A stretch of DNA of 64,000 bases from Myxococcus xanthus. Lineage in GTDB: Bacteria > Myxococcota > Myxococcia > Myxococcales > Myxococcaceae. Under the pieces are notes generated by a model. It worked only from the letters and a program-made list of their open reading frames with translations, did no database searches and was not told where the DNA came from. The stretch is from positions 1,429,001-1,493,000 of the forward strand of contig NZ_CP017174.1 of assembly GCF_006402735.1 (NCBI RefSeq). Reading direction: 5' to 3'. Below, one piece after another: positions 46,257 to 55,497 of the stretch. How positions within the stretch are numbered: position 1 is the stretch's first letter; each line of letters begins with the position of its first letter. The position numbers were made by a program, and so were the translations under genes.

Positions 46257-48962
46257 TCAGCGGGACTTCGCGGGGATCGGCTGGCTCTTCAAGAAGTCCC
46301 TGACGCTCTGCGCGTTCAGCGTGCTGGACGCGGCGCAGAGGCGGATGGACTCCATGGTGCGGGTGAGGGTGAGAGACGCGTTCTCCAGCTTCGCCGCGCG
46401 GGGGGTGAGGAAGGCTTCCGCCTCGGCGGCGGTCTTCTCGTCGCACAGCGTGCCCACCAGTCCGATGAGCCCGGCGACTTCGTCCGAGCGCATCCGGCTG
46501 GCGAGCGCGTCGAAGTGCTCCTGGTAGAACGTCCAGGCGAGTGCCCGCGTCTGCGGCATCGAGAAGGCTCCCACGAGGATGGGCTGGGTGTCGCGCACGT
46601 CGAACTCGCTGCCGGCCACCAGCGCGAGTGCTTCGCGCATGAGCGCCGGGTCCCGGAAGGCGCCCAGGGTGGTGAAGACGCGGCTGCGCTCGGTCCGGTC
46701 CTCCGTGGTGCGGGCGCGCGCGACCAGCGTGTCGAAGAAGGCCTTGTCTCCGTTCCGAGCCGCCACCATCAGCGCGAGGGGAACGGCCTCCGGGTGGACG
46801 GACTTCCGGTCCGCCAGCCACGCCTTCACCAGCCGGTTCGCGTCCCGGACCAGGGCCGGGTCCTCGCCGCGCAGCGCCGCCAGCCCCAGGAGGTTGGGTC
46901 GCAGCGACTTCACCGCGTCGTCGTCACCGGGCTTGGGCTCCCAGCCCAGCGCGCGGGCCCGAGGGCCGTACATCGCGGCCACCCAGTTCCGGTAGCTCGC
47001 GCTCTCGTCGTTGGACAGCTGGTCCACGTGCACGAAGGTCAGCAGCCGGGCGCCGCGCTGCATGATGAGGCGGTGGTCCGCCTTGGCCGTGGTGGGCACG
47101 TAGCGCAGGACGTCGCCCAGGGGCAGGTCTCCCCGGCGCACCCCGGCCTCCATGTCGGCCAACAGGGCCAGCCGCTCGCGCACCGTCAACGCTTCCGTGG
47201 GCGCGGCCAGCACGCGGGTGAGCTGCTCGCGCGTGTAGCCGGAGCGGTAGTAGCCGGTGCCGCCCGCGTTGAGCACGAACCAGGAAGGGCAGCTCTTGCC
47301 GGGCAACGCCAACTCACCCGTGGCCCCGGTGAGCAGCGTGCACGTGCGCTCGGACGTCTTGCCGGAACCCGCGCGCACACACACCGGCACGGACCACGTC
47401 TGGTCCTTGCTGGCGGTGGAGCCCGCGGGGACGTAGCGCTCCTGCGTGAACTTCAGCTTCGCGGGGGCCCCCGGCTGGCATTGCAGCTCGGCGGCGATGC
47501 GCGGCGCGCCGGGCTGGTCGATGAAGCTGCGGAAGGCACGCGCGACGTCCGGCCCCGCGGCGGCCGACAGCGTGGCGGCGAAGTCCTCCGACGTGGCCAC
47601 GCCCCATTCATGCTTCTTGATGTGGCCGCGCAGCAGGTCGCGCATGCGCTCCTCGCCGAGCCACGCCTCGAACATGTCGATGATGGCCGAGCCCTTGGCG
47701 TACGTGGTGCCGTTGTCGAACGAGCCCAGCACCTCGTCATGCGTGGTGGCGGGCTTGCGCACCGGTGGGGTGGCGGCGAGCGCGTCCGTGTCCAACGCGA
47801 AGAGCGTGGACTGGGTGCTCTGCTCCAGCCCGAAGCCCCAGCTCGTGTCGAAGGGGTCCACCGTCTTGCGGTCCAGCCACGAGGTGAGCGACTCGTTGAG
47901 CCAGATGTCGTCCCACCACTGGCAGGTGACGATGTTGCCGAACCAGTAGTGCCCCAGTTCGTGGTTTGCGATGTTCACGTACCACTTGCGGCGCGCGAGC
48001 GTCTCCTCGCCGGGGCGGATGAGCGTCAGCGGCTGCCCGAGCGCGACGAGGCCCGGGTGCTCCATGGTGCCCCAGTAACGCGGCACCACCGCGACATCGA
48101 GCTTCTCGTACGGGTACGGCATGTCGAAGTAGTCTTCAATCAGCGTGACGATGCGCGGCGTGACGCTGGCCGCGTAGGCCGTCTCCGCGCCCCGGCCGCG
48201 CGGCACGATGAAGCGCAGCGGCGCGGCGTTGCGGCCCGCGGTGCCCGCGTCCACCACGTCGAAGGGGCCCACCACGAACGCGACGAGGTAGCTGGGCATC
48301 GGCTTGCTCTCGGCGAACGTGACGCGCGCCAGCCCGTCCGGCAGCGTCTCGCGCGAGACGATGGGGTGGTTGGCGAGCGCGACGTGGTCCTCCTTGGCGG
48401 TGATGCGCAGCGTCCAGGGCACCTTGAAGCCCGGCTCGTCGAAGCAGGGGAAGGCGCGGCGCGCGTCGACGGGCTCGAAGAAGGTGTAGAGGTAGGGCTC
48501 GCCGCCTTCCTCCACGGCGTAGAGGCCCTGGCTGCGCTCGCGGTCGACCTTGCCGGTGAAGGCGATGTGGATGCGGGCCTTGCCTGGCGCGAGCGTTTCG
48601 GGGAGCAGCAGCCCGAGCCGCCCTTCGCTGGCGGTGACGGCGCGGGCCTCCAGCGTGCGTCCTCCCGCTTCGATGCGGGCCTGTGTGATTTCCATGTCCT
48701 GGCCGTGCAGCCAGACCTGGCGCACCGGCTCGCTCACGTCCACGTCGATGCTGACGCTGCCGGAGAAGGTGGGCTCAGCGGGCAGCAGCTTCAGGTCGAG
48801 CGCGTAACGCGTGGGGCGGACCGAGTCGGGCAGCCGCAGCGCGGTAGGCTGGGGTTCGGGCCACTCAGGTGCGGCGGCCACGGGAGCGGCGGGGGGCGCC
48901 TCGGGCGCATGGGCGCAGCGGAGGACGGCGACCGCGAGTGCAAGTGGGAGGAGCGAGCGCAT
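46257..48962 (-). CDS. M1-family zinc aminopeptidase, exported
   Basis: A 901-aa metallopeptidase with an N-terminal signal (MRSLLPLALAVAVLRCA; a lipobox is unclear because Arg precedes the Cys). The M1 exopeptidase motif is degenerate: GTMEHPG in place of GAMEN. The zinc site is HELGHYW with the third ligand Glu in NESLTSW (about residues 332-356). A long C-terminal helical domain (about 500-900) matches ERAP/PepN-type enzymes. It should remove N-terminal residues from peptides outside the cytoplasm, perhaps in predation. Good single-gene unit with a 266-nt upstream region. Confidence 0.93.
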   Translation of the reverse strand: MRSLLPLALAVAVLRCAHAPEAPPAAPVAAAPEWPEPQPTALRLPDSVRPTRYALDLKLLPAEPTFSGSVSIDVDVSEPVRQVWLHGQDMEITQARIEAGGRTLEARAVTASEGRLGLLLPETLAPGKARIHIAFTGKVDRERSQGLYAVEEGGEPYLYTFFEPVDARRAFPCFDEPGFKVPWTLRITAKEDHVALANHPIVSRETLPDGLARVTFAESKPMPSYLVAFVVGPFDVVDAGTAGRNAAPLRFIVPRGRGAETAYAASVTPRIVTLIEDYFDMPYPYEKLDVAVVPRYWGTMEHPGLVALGQPLTLIRPGEETLARRKWYVNIANHELGHYWFGNIVTCQWWDDIWLNESLTSWLDRKTVDPFDTSWGFGLEQSTQSTLFALDTDALAATPPVRKPATTHDEVLGSFDNGTTYAKGSAIIDMFEAWLGEERMRDLLRGHIKKHEWGVATSEDFAATLSAAAGPDVARAFRSFIDQPGAPRIAAELQCQPGAPAKLKFTQERYVPAGSTASKDQTWSVPVCVRAGSGKTSERTCTLLTGATGELALPGKSCPSWFVLNAGGTGYYRSGYTREQLTRVLAAPTEALTVRERLALLADMEAGVRRGDLPLGDVLRYVPTTAKADHRLIMQRGARLLTFVHVDQLSNDESASYRNWVAAMYGPRARALGWEPKPGDDDAVKSLRPNLLGLAALRGEDPALVRDANRLVKAWLADRKSVHPEAVPLALMVAARNGDKAFFDTLVARARTTEDRTERSRVFTTLGAFRDPALMREALALVAGSEFDVRDTQPILVGAFSMPQTRALAWTFYQEHFDALASRMRSDEVAGLIGLVGTLCDEKTAAEAEAFLTPRAAKLENASLTLTRTMESIRLCAASSTLNAQSVRDFLKSQPIPAKSR

Positions 48963-49092
48963 GGGCTGACGCTAACCCCAGTCGGCCCTCGGGCCAGAGT
49001 CCTTGAGTGAGGCAATTCGCTGATGAACGCGGCTCTTTCCGGAGAGGCGGAGAGTGGGACCGTGTGCGTTGAGCGTCCGCGTCATGGGATGC

Positions 49093-49108
49093 CGCGTTCC
49101 GGAACGCG
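49093..49108. promoter_or_regulatory. 16-bp perfect palindrome
   Basis: CGCGTTCCGGAACGCG lies between the divergent aminopeptidase and Uma2-type genes, 131 nt from the former's start. No loop, so it suits a dimeric repressor operator better than a hairpin. No regulator gene is adjacent. Confidence 0.4.
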
Positions 49109-49228
49109 AACGCGGCCGTGTGCGGGTTGAAGGCGTTCCTCTCGGAGACGTTCGCCGGTCCGTCACTTGCTGACGCCACGATGTGGGGGCGGATTGACCG
49201 CGACGGAGTGCCGCCACACGATGAAGGC

Positions 49229-50044
49229 ATGGGACGGCCTACTGACGAAGGAGGGGCTGCCTTCCCCCGGGCGCCCTCACAGGATGCGTGGGACAGGATG
49301 AGTCCGGAGGAGCGGGCGCGGGTGGTGGAGTCCCTGCCGGCGGAAGTGACGTATGCGGAGATGGCGCCGCCCGAAGGGGACCGGCACCAGTGGGCAAAGC
49401 TTCGGGCGTTGGATGTGCTTCGGGGGTACTTCGGCCACCAGCGGCGCACGGCGTACGTCGGCTCGGAGCTGCCGGTGTACTACCCGGATGAGCGGCGCTT
49501 CGCGCCAGACTTGCTGGTCGTCTTCGACGTGGGCGCCCACCCGCGGGAGAAGTGGCTCGTCAGCCATGAGGGCCGCGGGCTGGACTGGGTGATGGAGGTC
49601 CACGTCGGGGGCGACCGGAAGAAGGACGCCGAATTCAACGTGCGGCGCTATGCCCGGCTCGGAATTCCTGAGTACTTCATCTACGACCGGTCCCGGGAGC
49701 GGCTGGAGGCCTACACGCTGGAGTCACCCGGCGCAGGCGTCTACGTGCGGATGGAGCCGACGCAGGGACGCTATGTCTCGCGGGTGCTGGGGCTGGAGTT
49801 GGAGTTGGTGGGGGACCGGCTCCGGTTCTGGGCTGGAAACGCGCTCTTGATGGAGTCCGACGAACTCATCGTCCGGATGCGGGAGCGCATCACGTGGCTC
49901 GAACAGCGCGCGGATGAGGAGGCCCACCTGCGAGAAGATGAAGTCCGGCGCCGAGAAGAAGAGTCCCGGCGCAGAGAAGACGCGGAGCGGCGCGTGGCCG
50001 AACTCCAGGCCGAGCTGGAGCGGGTCCGGGCCTCCCAGAAGTAG
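49229..50044 (+). CDS. Uma2-family (DUF820) putative endonuclease
   Basis: About 271 aa from MGRPTDEG. The PD-(D/E)xK-like fold has RFAPDLLVVFDV as the acidic strand and WVMEVHVGGDRKKD as the E-x-K strand. A C-terminal coiled coil rich in Arg/Glu (about 215-270) follows. The Uma2/DUF820 family is abundant in cyanobacteria and myxobacteria; nuclease activity is predicted from fold and shown for few members. The coiled coil suggests oligomerisation. It converges on comF. Confidence 0.85.
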   Translation: MGRPTDEGGAAFPRAPSQDAWDRMSPEERARVVESLPAEVTYAEMAPPEGDRHQWAKLRALDVLRGYFGHQRRTAYVGSELPVYYPDERRFAPDLLVVFDVGAHPREKWLVSHEGRGLDWVMEVHVGGDRKKDAEFNVRRYARLGIPEYFIYDRSRERLEAYTLESPGAGVYVRMEPTQGRYVSRVLGLELELVGDRLRFWAGNALLMESDELIVRMRERITWLEQRADEEAHLREDEVRRREEESRRREDAERRVAELQAELERVRASQK

Positions 50045-50062
50045 CCTTCGGGCGTCGTCCAC

Positions 50063-50764
50063 TCACTCCAGGCTGAAGGCCCGCGCCAGCGTCAGCATCT
50101 CCACCTGGACGGCGCCCGCTTCGAGCAGGGCCGAGGCCGCCGCCCTGGCGGTGGCTCCGGTGGTGAACACATCGTCCACCAGCAGCACACGCTGCCCCGA
50201 GACACGGGAAGACGCGGCGAACGCCCCCGCGACGTTGTTCGCCCGCTCCGCCTCGCTCAGGCCCACCTGCCGCTGTGTCTCACGGTGCCGCGTCAGCAAT
50301 CCCACGGGCGCCTTGCGCCCCGTGGCCTTCGCCAGCGCGCCCGCCAGCAACTGCGCCTGGTCGTACTTACGCGCGTGATATCGCCGCGTGTGCAGCGGCA
50401 ACGCGACCACCAGATCGGGTGCACGGCTGAGGAAGCTTCGCGCCTCGCCCGCCAGCAACTCTCCCAGAGGGCCCGCGAGATTGGGGTGGTCCTCGTACTT
50501 GAACCGGTGGATGGCGCGCGCCAGGGGCCCCTCGTGCGCGAAGGGCGCCCAGGCGCGAGTGAAGGGCGGCGGGGCGGCACGGCACCGGGGACACGTGTCC
50601 CCAGGAAACGTGCCGGGCTCCGCGCAGGTGCGGCAGCACGCGGGAGGAAGCCGCTCCACCGCGGTGTCGCACGTCTCGCAGAAGAAGCCCTCGGGGCCCG
50701 GCAGCACCTTCGTGCACGCGAGGCACGAAGGGGGATAGAGCACATCCAGCAGGGCTTTCAGCAC
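50063..50764 (-). CDS. comF: ComF-family phosphoribosyltransferase-like protein
   Basis: A 233-aa protein with two N-terminal CxxC zinc-finger pairs (CLAC...CETC, CRTC...CPRC). A type I PRTase domain follows, with the PRPP motif VLLVDDVFTTGAT. ComF homologues take part in DNA uptake and processing and may couple nucleotide metabolism to it. It ends the rsfS-rlmH-rtcB-GNAT-gpmI-comF series, starting 19 nt after gpmI. Translation runs from ATG 50764. Confidence 0.9.
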   Translation of the reverse strand: MLKALLDVLYPPSCLACTKVLPGPEGFFCETCDTAVERLPPACCRTCAEPGTFPGDTCPRCRAAPPPFTRAWAPFAHEGPLARAIHRFKYEDHPNLAGPLGELLAGEARSFLSRAPDLVVALPLHTRRYHARKYDQAQLLAGALAKATGRKAPVGLLTRHRETQRQVGLSEAERANNVAGAFAASSRVSGQRVLLVDDVFTTGATARAAASALLEAGAVQVEMLTLARAFSLE

Positions 50765-50783
50765 AGGCCGTGCCCCGCGCGCA

Positions 50784-52325
50784 TCACGGCAGCAGGCCCT
50801 GACGGTTCATCTCCTTGGACTGCGGCAGTCCCATCACCTTGCACAGGGTGGGCGCGATGTCCGCGAGGATGCCCGGGCGCAGCTTCTGCCCTCGGAAGTC
50901 CGGGTGGATGAGGTGGAAGGGCACCGGGTTGAGCGTGTGCGCGGTGTGGGGCTCGCCCGTCTCCAGGTCCACCATCTGCTCGCAGTTGCCGTGGTCGGCG
51001 GAGATGGCCAGCACCCAGCCGTTGCGCTCGCACGCCTTGCCCAGCGCGCCCAGGCATTCATCCACCGCCTTCACCGCCTTCATCGCCGCGTCCAGCCGGC
51101 CGCTGTGGCCCACCATGTCCGGGTTGGCGAAGTTCACCAGCGCGAAGTCGTACTTCCCGGAGTCGAGCCGCTTCACCAGCTCGGCCGTGACTTCGTAGGC
51201 GGACATCTCCGGCTTCAAGTCGTACGTCTTCACGTCGCGCGGGCTGGGCACCAGGTGCCGGTCCTCGCCCGCGTAGACGACCTCTCGGCCGCCGTTGAAG
51301 AAGAACGTGACGTGCGCGTACTTCTCCGTCTCCGCCGTGCGGAACTGGCGCAGCCCCTGGCGCGACAGCAGTTCCGGGAAGATGTCCTGCGGCTGGTCCG
51401 GCTCGAAGAGCGCCGGCAGCTTGAACGTCTCGTCGTACTGGGTCATGCAGACGTAGCGGCCCAGTCGCAGCCCGCCCCGGTCGAACTCCTTGAACTCTGG
51501 GAACGCCAGGGCCTGCGTCAGCTCCCGCGCCCGGTCCGCGCGGAAGTTGAAGAAGAGCACCGCGTCGCCGTCCTGGATGCGGCCCACCGGCGTGCCGTCA
51601 CCGCCGGCCAGCACCGTGGGCTTCACGAACTCGTCGGTGACCTTCTCCGCGTAGGACGCGCGGATGGCGCTCAACGCATCCGGCGCCTTGGGCCCGCGGC
51701 CGAACACCAGCGCCTCATAGGCCTGGTGCACCCGGTCCCAGCGCTTGTCGCGGTCCATGGCGTAGAAGCGCCCGGTCACGGTGGCGATGCGGCCGGTGTG
51801 CGTCTCGTGGAGGAAGCGCTCCAGCTCCTCCACGTAGCCCAGGGCGCTCTGCGGCGGCGTGTCACGCCCGTCCAGGAAGGCGTGCACGTAGACATGGGCC
51901 ACGTTGCGTTCCTTCGCGGCCTTGAGCAGCGCGAACAGGTGGTCCATGGACGAATGGACGCCGCCGGGCGACACCAGCCCCAGCAGGTGCAGGGCCTTGC
52001 CGTCCGCCTTCACTCCGTCGAGGGCCGCGCGAAGCACGGGGTTCTGCGCCAGCTCTCCGGACTCCGCGGCGCGATTGATGCGCACCAGGTCCTGGTAGAC
52101 GATTCGCCCGGCGCCGATGTTGGTGTGGCCTACCTCGGAGTTGCCCATCTGCCCCTCGGGCAGGCCCACGGCCAGACCCGCCGTCTGCAGCTCGGTGAAG
52201 GGGTAGGGGCTCGCCAGCTTGTCGAGGTGCGGCGTGCCGGCCAGGACGATGGCGTTGTTGTCACGCTCCTGGCGGATACCCCAACCATCCAGGATGCAGA
52301 GCAGGACCTTGTGCGCGGGCGTCAT
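50784..52325 (-). CDS. gpmI: 2,3-bisphosphoglycerate-independent phosphoglycerate mutase
   Basis: 513 aa, the usual length of this family; the start is MTPAHKVLLCILDGWG. The phospho-Ser loop is GNSEVGHTNIGAG. Metal ligands appear in DGRDTPP, HVTFFFNGG, NFANPDMVGHSG and SADHGNCE. It interconverts 3- and 2-phosphoglycerate in glycolysis and needs Mn2+. Upstream codons in the same frame are not protein-like. It lies between the GNAT and comF genes in the same direction. Confidence 0.97.
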   Translation of the reverse strand: MTPAHKVLLCILDGWGIRQERDNNAIVLAGTPHLDKLASPYPFTELQTAGLAVGLPEGQMGNSEVGHTNIGAGRIVYQDLVRINRAAESGELAQNPVLRAALDGVKADGKALHLLGLVSPGGVHSSMDHLFALLKAAKERNVAHVYVHAFLDGRDTPPQSALGYVEELERFLHETHTGRIATVTGRFYAMDRDKRWDRVHQAYEALVFGRGPKAPDALSAIRASYAEKVTDEFVKPTVLAGGDGTPVGRIQDGDAVLFFNFRADRARELTQALAFPEFKEFDRGGLRLGRYVCMTQYDETFKLPALFEPDQPQDIFPELLSRQGLRQFRTAETEKYAHVTFFFNGGREVVYAGEDRHLVPSPRDVKTYDLKPEMSAYEVTAELVKRLDSGKYDFALVNFANPDMVGHSGRLDAAMKAVKAVDECLGALGKACERNGWVLAISADHGNCEQMVDLETGEPHTAHTLNPVPFHLIHPDFRGQKLRPGILADIAPTLCKVMGLPQSKEMNRQGLLP

Positions 52326-52381
52326 GCTCCGAACCCTAACCATGCAGGCGCCAGACGGGAGAGGACAAAAAGCGAGCGCGT

Positions 52382-53182
52382 CTATTGATACTCGCGGAAG
52401 GTCCCCTGAGGTACGAAACCCAGCCGGGAATAGACGCCCTGGCCCTGCGCGGACGCCTGGAGGGTGGCTGTCCGGTAGCCCGCCTCCCGGGCATCCAGCA
52501 GGGGTGCCAGCGTGAGCGCCGCGCCAATGCCTCGTCGCCGAGCGTGCCGCACAGTGGCCACCGAGTAGAGGCCCGCGACCCCCCACGCCCGGTGGCACTC
52601 ACTGGCGGCGACCGCCTCGCCGTCCAGGTAGCCCACGAAGAAGCGGATGGGACTGTCGGGTGCGAGTGCCACGTGCGCCGTCCTCGCGTAGAAGTCCAGC
52701 ACGTGTGGGTCGGCGGGCTCCCAGTTCGCCGCGACGACGCGGGCGAAGTCCGCCAGGGTGTGTTCGTCCTCGGCGCGGCGGATGCATAGCCCCGAGGGCA
52801 GCGTGAGTCCTGGCAGCCGGGAGAGGTCCATGGACATGCCTAGCTCCTGCTCGGCGTTCGCCAGACCGTGCGCCGACAGGCGGGCGTCCAGGTCTTCGGG
52901 CGCGGCGTCCGGTCCCACCCACCATGCGAAGGGAAAGGCCTTGTCCCGGAAGTGGGAGACGGCGGCGGCGATGCGCGCGTCCGCTTCGTGGCGCTCAAGC
53001 CGGGCCCGGCACACCACGTTGAAGGTGTTGCAGGGCAACCCGGAGTCGACGAGCAGCAGCCCGGGAGTGTCCTTCACGATGGCGCCGGGGAGGCTTCGCG
53101 CCAGATAGGTCATGTGCTCCACCTGATTGGCTTCCATGGCGGAGCGCACTCGCGGGGAGTCTGGTTCGAGGAAAGGCTGCAT
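52382..53182 (-). CDS. GNAT-family N-acetyltransferase
   Basis: A 266-aa protein. The C-terminal half is a GNAT domain with the acetyl-CoA loop HARRRGIGAALTLAPL, and the last strand YSRLGFVPQGTFREY is also typical. The N-terminal half is a degenerate second GNAT-like lobe. The substrate is unknown. It sits between gpmI and the rtcB-like gene (9 nt after the latter's stop), so it probably shares their transcript. Confidence 0.88.
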   Translation of the reverse strand: MQPFLEPDSPRVRSAMEANQVEHMTYLARSLPGAIVKDTPGLLLVDSGLPCNTFNVVCRARLERHEADARIAAAVSHFRDKAFPFAWWVGPDAAPEDLDARLSAHGLANAEQELGMSMDLSRLPGLTLPSGLCIRRAEDEHTLADFARVVAANWEPADPHVLDFYARTAHVALAPDSPIRFFVGYLDGEAVAASECHRAWGVAGLYSVATVRHARRRGIGAALTLAPLLDAREAGYRTATLQASAQGQGVYSRLGFVPQGTFREYQ

Positions 53183-53191
53183 GTGGGGCCC

Positions 53192-54349
53192 CTACTCCGG
53201 CCGGGCGCGCGTCTTGTACGTGAGGACGGGCGCCAGGGTGGCCACCACTCGGACCAGCCCCGCTTCCACCAGGTCCGTCACCACGCGGTCGATGGGCTTG
53301 TACGCGGGCGGCGCCTCCTCGAAGAGGAGGTCCTTGTTCTCACACACCACGTGGCTCTTGAAGGCGGTGCGGGTGAGGGACTCCGCGGTGAAGCGCTCGC
53401 GCATGCGCTCCCGGGCGGCGGAGCGCGTCCACTTGCGGCCCGCGCCATGCGCCAGGCTGTGCGCGCTGGTGTGGCTCTCTCCGGTGGGAATCACCAGGTA
53501 GCTGAGCGCGCCCCGGCTGCCGGGAATCACCACCGGCCCTTCGTCGGACGGCGCCGCGCCCTTGCGGTGCAGCCACTGCGTCCGTCCCGTGTCACGCCGA
53601 GGGGTGACACTGTTGTGGCACACGTCGAGGACTCGCTGGCCCATCGCGCCGATGCCGTCCAGCATCCGCCGCGCCACCAGGGCCCGATTGGCCCGGCCCC
53701 AGGCCACCGCGTGGTCATGGCGCGTGAGGTAGGTCTGCGCCTCGGGTGAGTCGTCCGCGAGCCCGCCCGCCGCGTGCCGGTCCACGTGGGCCCGGAGAAT
53801 CGCTTCACCGAGACCGCGTGAACCGGAGTGCACCAGGAGCAGCAAGCGGTCCGCCTCCAGGCCCAGGGCGCTGAAGACCTTCGCGTCATGGACCGCGTCC
53901 ACCCGCTGCAACTCCGCGAAGTGGTTGCCGCCGCCCACCGTGCCCAGCGCGGCCTCGTAGCCCGAGGACTTCACGCCGTGCTCCTGGAGGAAACCTTCCG
54001 TGTCACCCGTCCACGGGCCTTCCAGGTCCAACTTGCCTGCCCAACGCTCGGGCTTGGCTTTACGTGCCAGCAGGTCCACGTTCCACAGGCCCATGCCACA
54101 GCCGATGTCACTGCCGACCAGATAGGGATAGAGAAAGCCTTCGGAGGTGAAGGCCGCGCCCACCGGAGCACCCTTGCCGGGATGCAGGTCCGGGAGGCCC
54201 ACCGCCAGCTTCATGCCTGGCAAGCGGGCCATGGCTTCGAGTTGCCGCACCGCCTCGCCTTCCACCCAGGACTGGGCGGAGGCGATGACACGCACGGGCG
54301 CCTGCGGCGCGGAAGTGGGGAGCGTTTCAGTAGAGGCGTCAGTGCGCAT
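53192..54349 (-). CDS. RtcB-family RNA ligase
   Basis: A 385-aa enzyme of the RtcB family, shorter than E. coli RtcB. Metal-site motifs are VGSDIGCGMGLW, GGGNHFAEL and HSGSRGLGE. The guanylation motif HGAGRKWTR holds the His that takes GMP. RtcB joins 3'-phosphate and 5'-OH RNA ends using GTP and Mn2+, in tRNA repair or splicing. No RtcA or archease gene accompanies it. It follows rlmH with a 63-nt gap. Confidence 0.92.
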   Translation of the reverse strand: MRTDASTETLPTSAPQAPVRVIASAQSWVEGEAVRQLEAMARLPGMKLAVGLPDLHPGKGAPVGAAFTSEGFLYPYLVGSDIGCGMGLWNVDLLARKAKPERWAGKLDLEGPWTGDTEGFLQEHGVKSSGYEAALGTVGGGNHFAELQRVDAVHDAKVFSALGLEADRLLLLVHSGSRGLGEAILRAHVDRHAAGGLADDSPEAQTYLTRHDHAVAWGRANRALVARRMLDGIGAMGQRVLDVCHNSVTPRRDTGRTQWLHRKGAAPSDEGPVVIPGSRGALSYLVIPTGESHTSAHSLAHGAGRKWTRSAARERMRERFTAESLTRTAFKSHVVCENKDLLFEEAPPAYKPIDRVVTDLVEAGLVRVVATLAPVLTYKTRARPE

Positions 54350-54412
54350 GCCCGGGCTGACGGCACCTGTGCGCCGCGCCTGACGGTGGGGCCGGGCCCC
54401 GTGCCCGACCGC

Positions 54413-54877
54413 CTACTTGTGGTACGGCTCGCCCTTGAGGATGGTGAACGCGCGGTAGAGCTGTTCGATGAGCACCACGCGCGCCAGCCGGTGAGGCAGC
54501 GTCATCTTCGACAGGGACAGCGTGAGGTTCGCCGCGTCCCGCACGCGTGTGTCGAGCCCCTCATCCCCGCCGATGACGAACAGCAGGTCCTTGGCGCCCG
54601 TCTGGGCCTTGCCGACGTAGCGGCTCAACTCGACGGAGTCGAGCAGTGAGCCGCGCTCGTCCAGGGCCACCAGCCAGTCCTGCGGCTTGCGCTTGGAGAG
54701 AATCGCCTCGGCCTCGGCGGCCTTCGCGTCGCCGGGCTTGAGCCGCTTGCCGCTGGCCTCCGCCAGTTCCACCAACTCGAAGCGGGTGTAGTGGCCCAGG
54801 CGCCGGGCGTACTCCTGGACCGCGGGCTCATACAGGCCCGAGCGGTCCTTGCCGATGGAGAGGAGCCGGACCTTCAC
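54413..54877 (-). CDS. rlmH: 23S rRNA pseudouridine-1915 N3-methyltransferase
   Basis: A 154-aa SPOUT methyltransferase of standard length. Family motifs are [10 protein letters not shown] at the start, [12 protein letters not shown] (the AdoMet knot), and [28 protein letters not shown] at the end. It methylates pseudouridine 1915 in helix 69 of 23S rRNA on 70S ribosomes. It starts 1 nt after the rsfS stop, the usual neighbour. Confidence 0.97.
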   Translation of the reverse strand: MKVRLLSIGKDRSGLYEPAVQEYARRLGHYTRFELVELAEASGKRLKPGDAKAAEAEAILSKRKPQDWLVALDERGSLLDSVELSRYVGKAQTGAKDLLFVIGGDEGLDTRVRDAANLTLSLSKMTLPHRLARVVLIEQLYRAFTILKGEPYHK

Positions 54878-54878
54878 T

Positions 54879-55436
54879 TCAGGCCAGCTTCTCCCGGGAC
54901 GCGTCGGCCCAGAGGCCTTCCAGGTCGTAGTGCGCGCGCAGGTCCGTGAGGAACAGGTGCGCCACCACCTCGCCGTAGTCGAGCAGCACCCACTGGCCCG
55001 TCTCGAAGCCCTCGGTGCCGATGGGACGCAGGTTGCCTTCGCCCGTCTTGAGCTGCACCTGGACGTTCTCCGCCATGGCGCTCACCTGGCGGTCCGTCTC
55101 CGCGGAGGCGATGACGAAGTAGTCCGCGTAGGACGTCATCCCGCGCACGTCGAGGATGACGACGTCCTGCGCCTTCTTGTCCACCAGCAGGTTGCCGATG
55201 CGGTGCGCCAGCGCCTTGGCGGCCGGGTTCTCCGCGGGACCCACCTTCTGGGTCAGGGCAACTGGGAGCTTCGCTTTCTTCTTCTTCGCGGGCGCCTTGG
55301 CGGGGGCCTTCGCCGCCGACTTCTTGGCTGCGGGGGCCTTCTTCTTCGCGGGCGTCTTGCCCGATACCGTCTTCTTCCGGGCCGCCGGGGCCCGGGTGGT
55401 GGTCTTTTTCGCGGTCGTCTTCTTCTTCGTGGCCAT
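54879..55436 (-). CDS. rsfS: Ribosomal silencing factor with histone-H1-like N-terminal tail
   Basis: 185 aa. The C-terminal ~115 residues are the RsfS/Iojap domain ([25 protein letters not shown]...[16 protein letters not shown]...[15 protein letters not shown]), which binds L14 and prevents subunit joining. The first ~65 residues are unusual: a Lys/Ala/Pro/Thr-rich stretch of KK, PAKKK and APAKAP repeats, as in histone H1 tails, with no predicted fold. It probably adds nucleic-acid binding. First gene of the minus-strand operon; a divergent TPR gene lies 61 nt away. Confidence 0.95.
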   Translation of the reverse strand: MATKKKTTAKKTTTRAPAARKKTVSGKTPAKKKAPAAKKSAAKAPAKAPAKKKKAKLPVALTQKVGPAENPAAKALAHRIGNLLVDKKAQDVVILDVRGMTSYADYFVIASAETDRQVSAMAENVQVQLKTGEGNLRPIGTEGFETGQWVLLDYGEVVAHLFLTDLRAHYDLEGLWADASREKLA

Positions 55437-55497
55437 GTGCGGCGCACCCTACCGCACCCTTGGCAACACGGAAGCGGTCCTCTATCTGCTGGTGTCC

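Noticed and set aside
46515..49010. 831-codon plus-strand frame opposite the aminopeptidase
   Set aside because: The minus-strand M1 enzyme has HELGHYW and the Glu ligand; the antisense frame lacks any domain.
49024..49135. 35-codon frame MNAALSG in the gap before the Uma2-type gene
   Set aside because: No ribosome site, no signal and no recognisable composition; chance frame.
54380..54402. GGGGC-CGG-GCCCC as terminator after rlmH
   Set aside because: Only a 5-bp stem with 3-nt loop; common by chance at this GC content.
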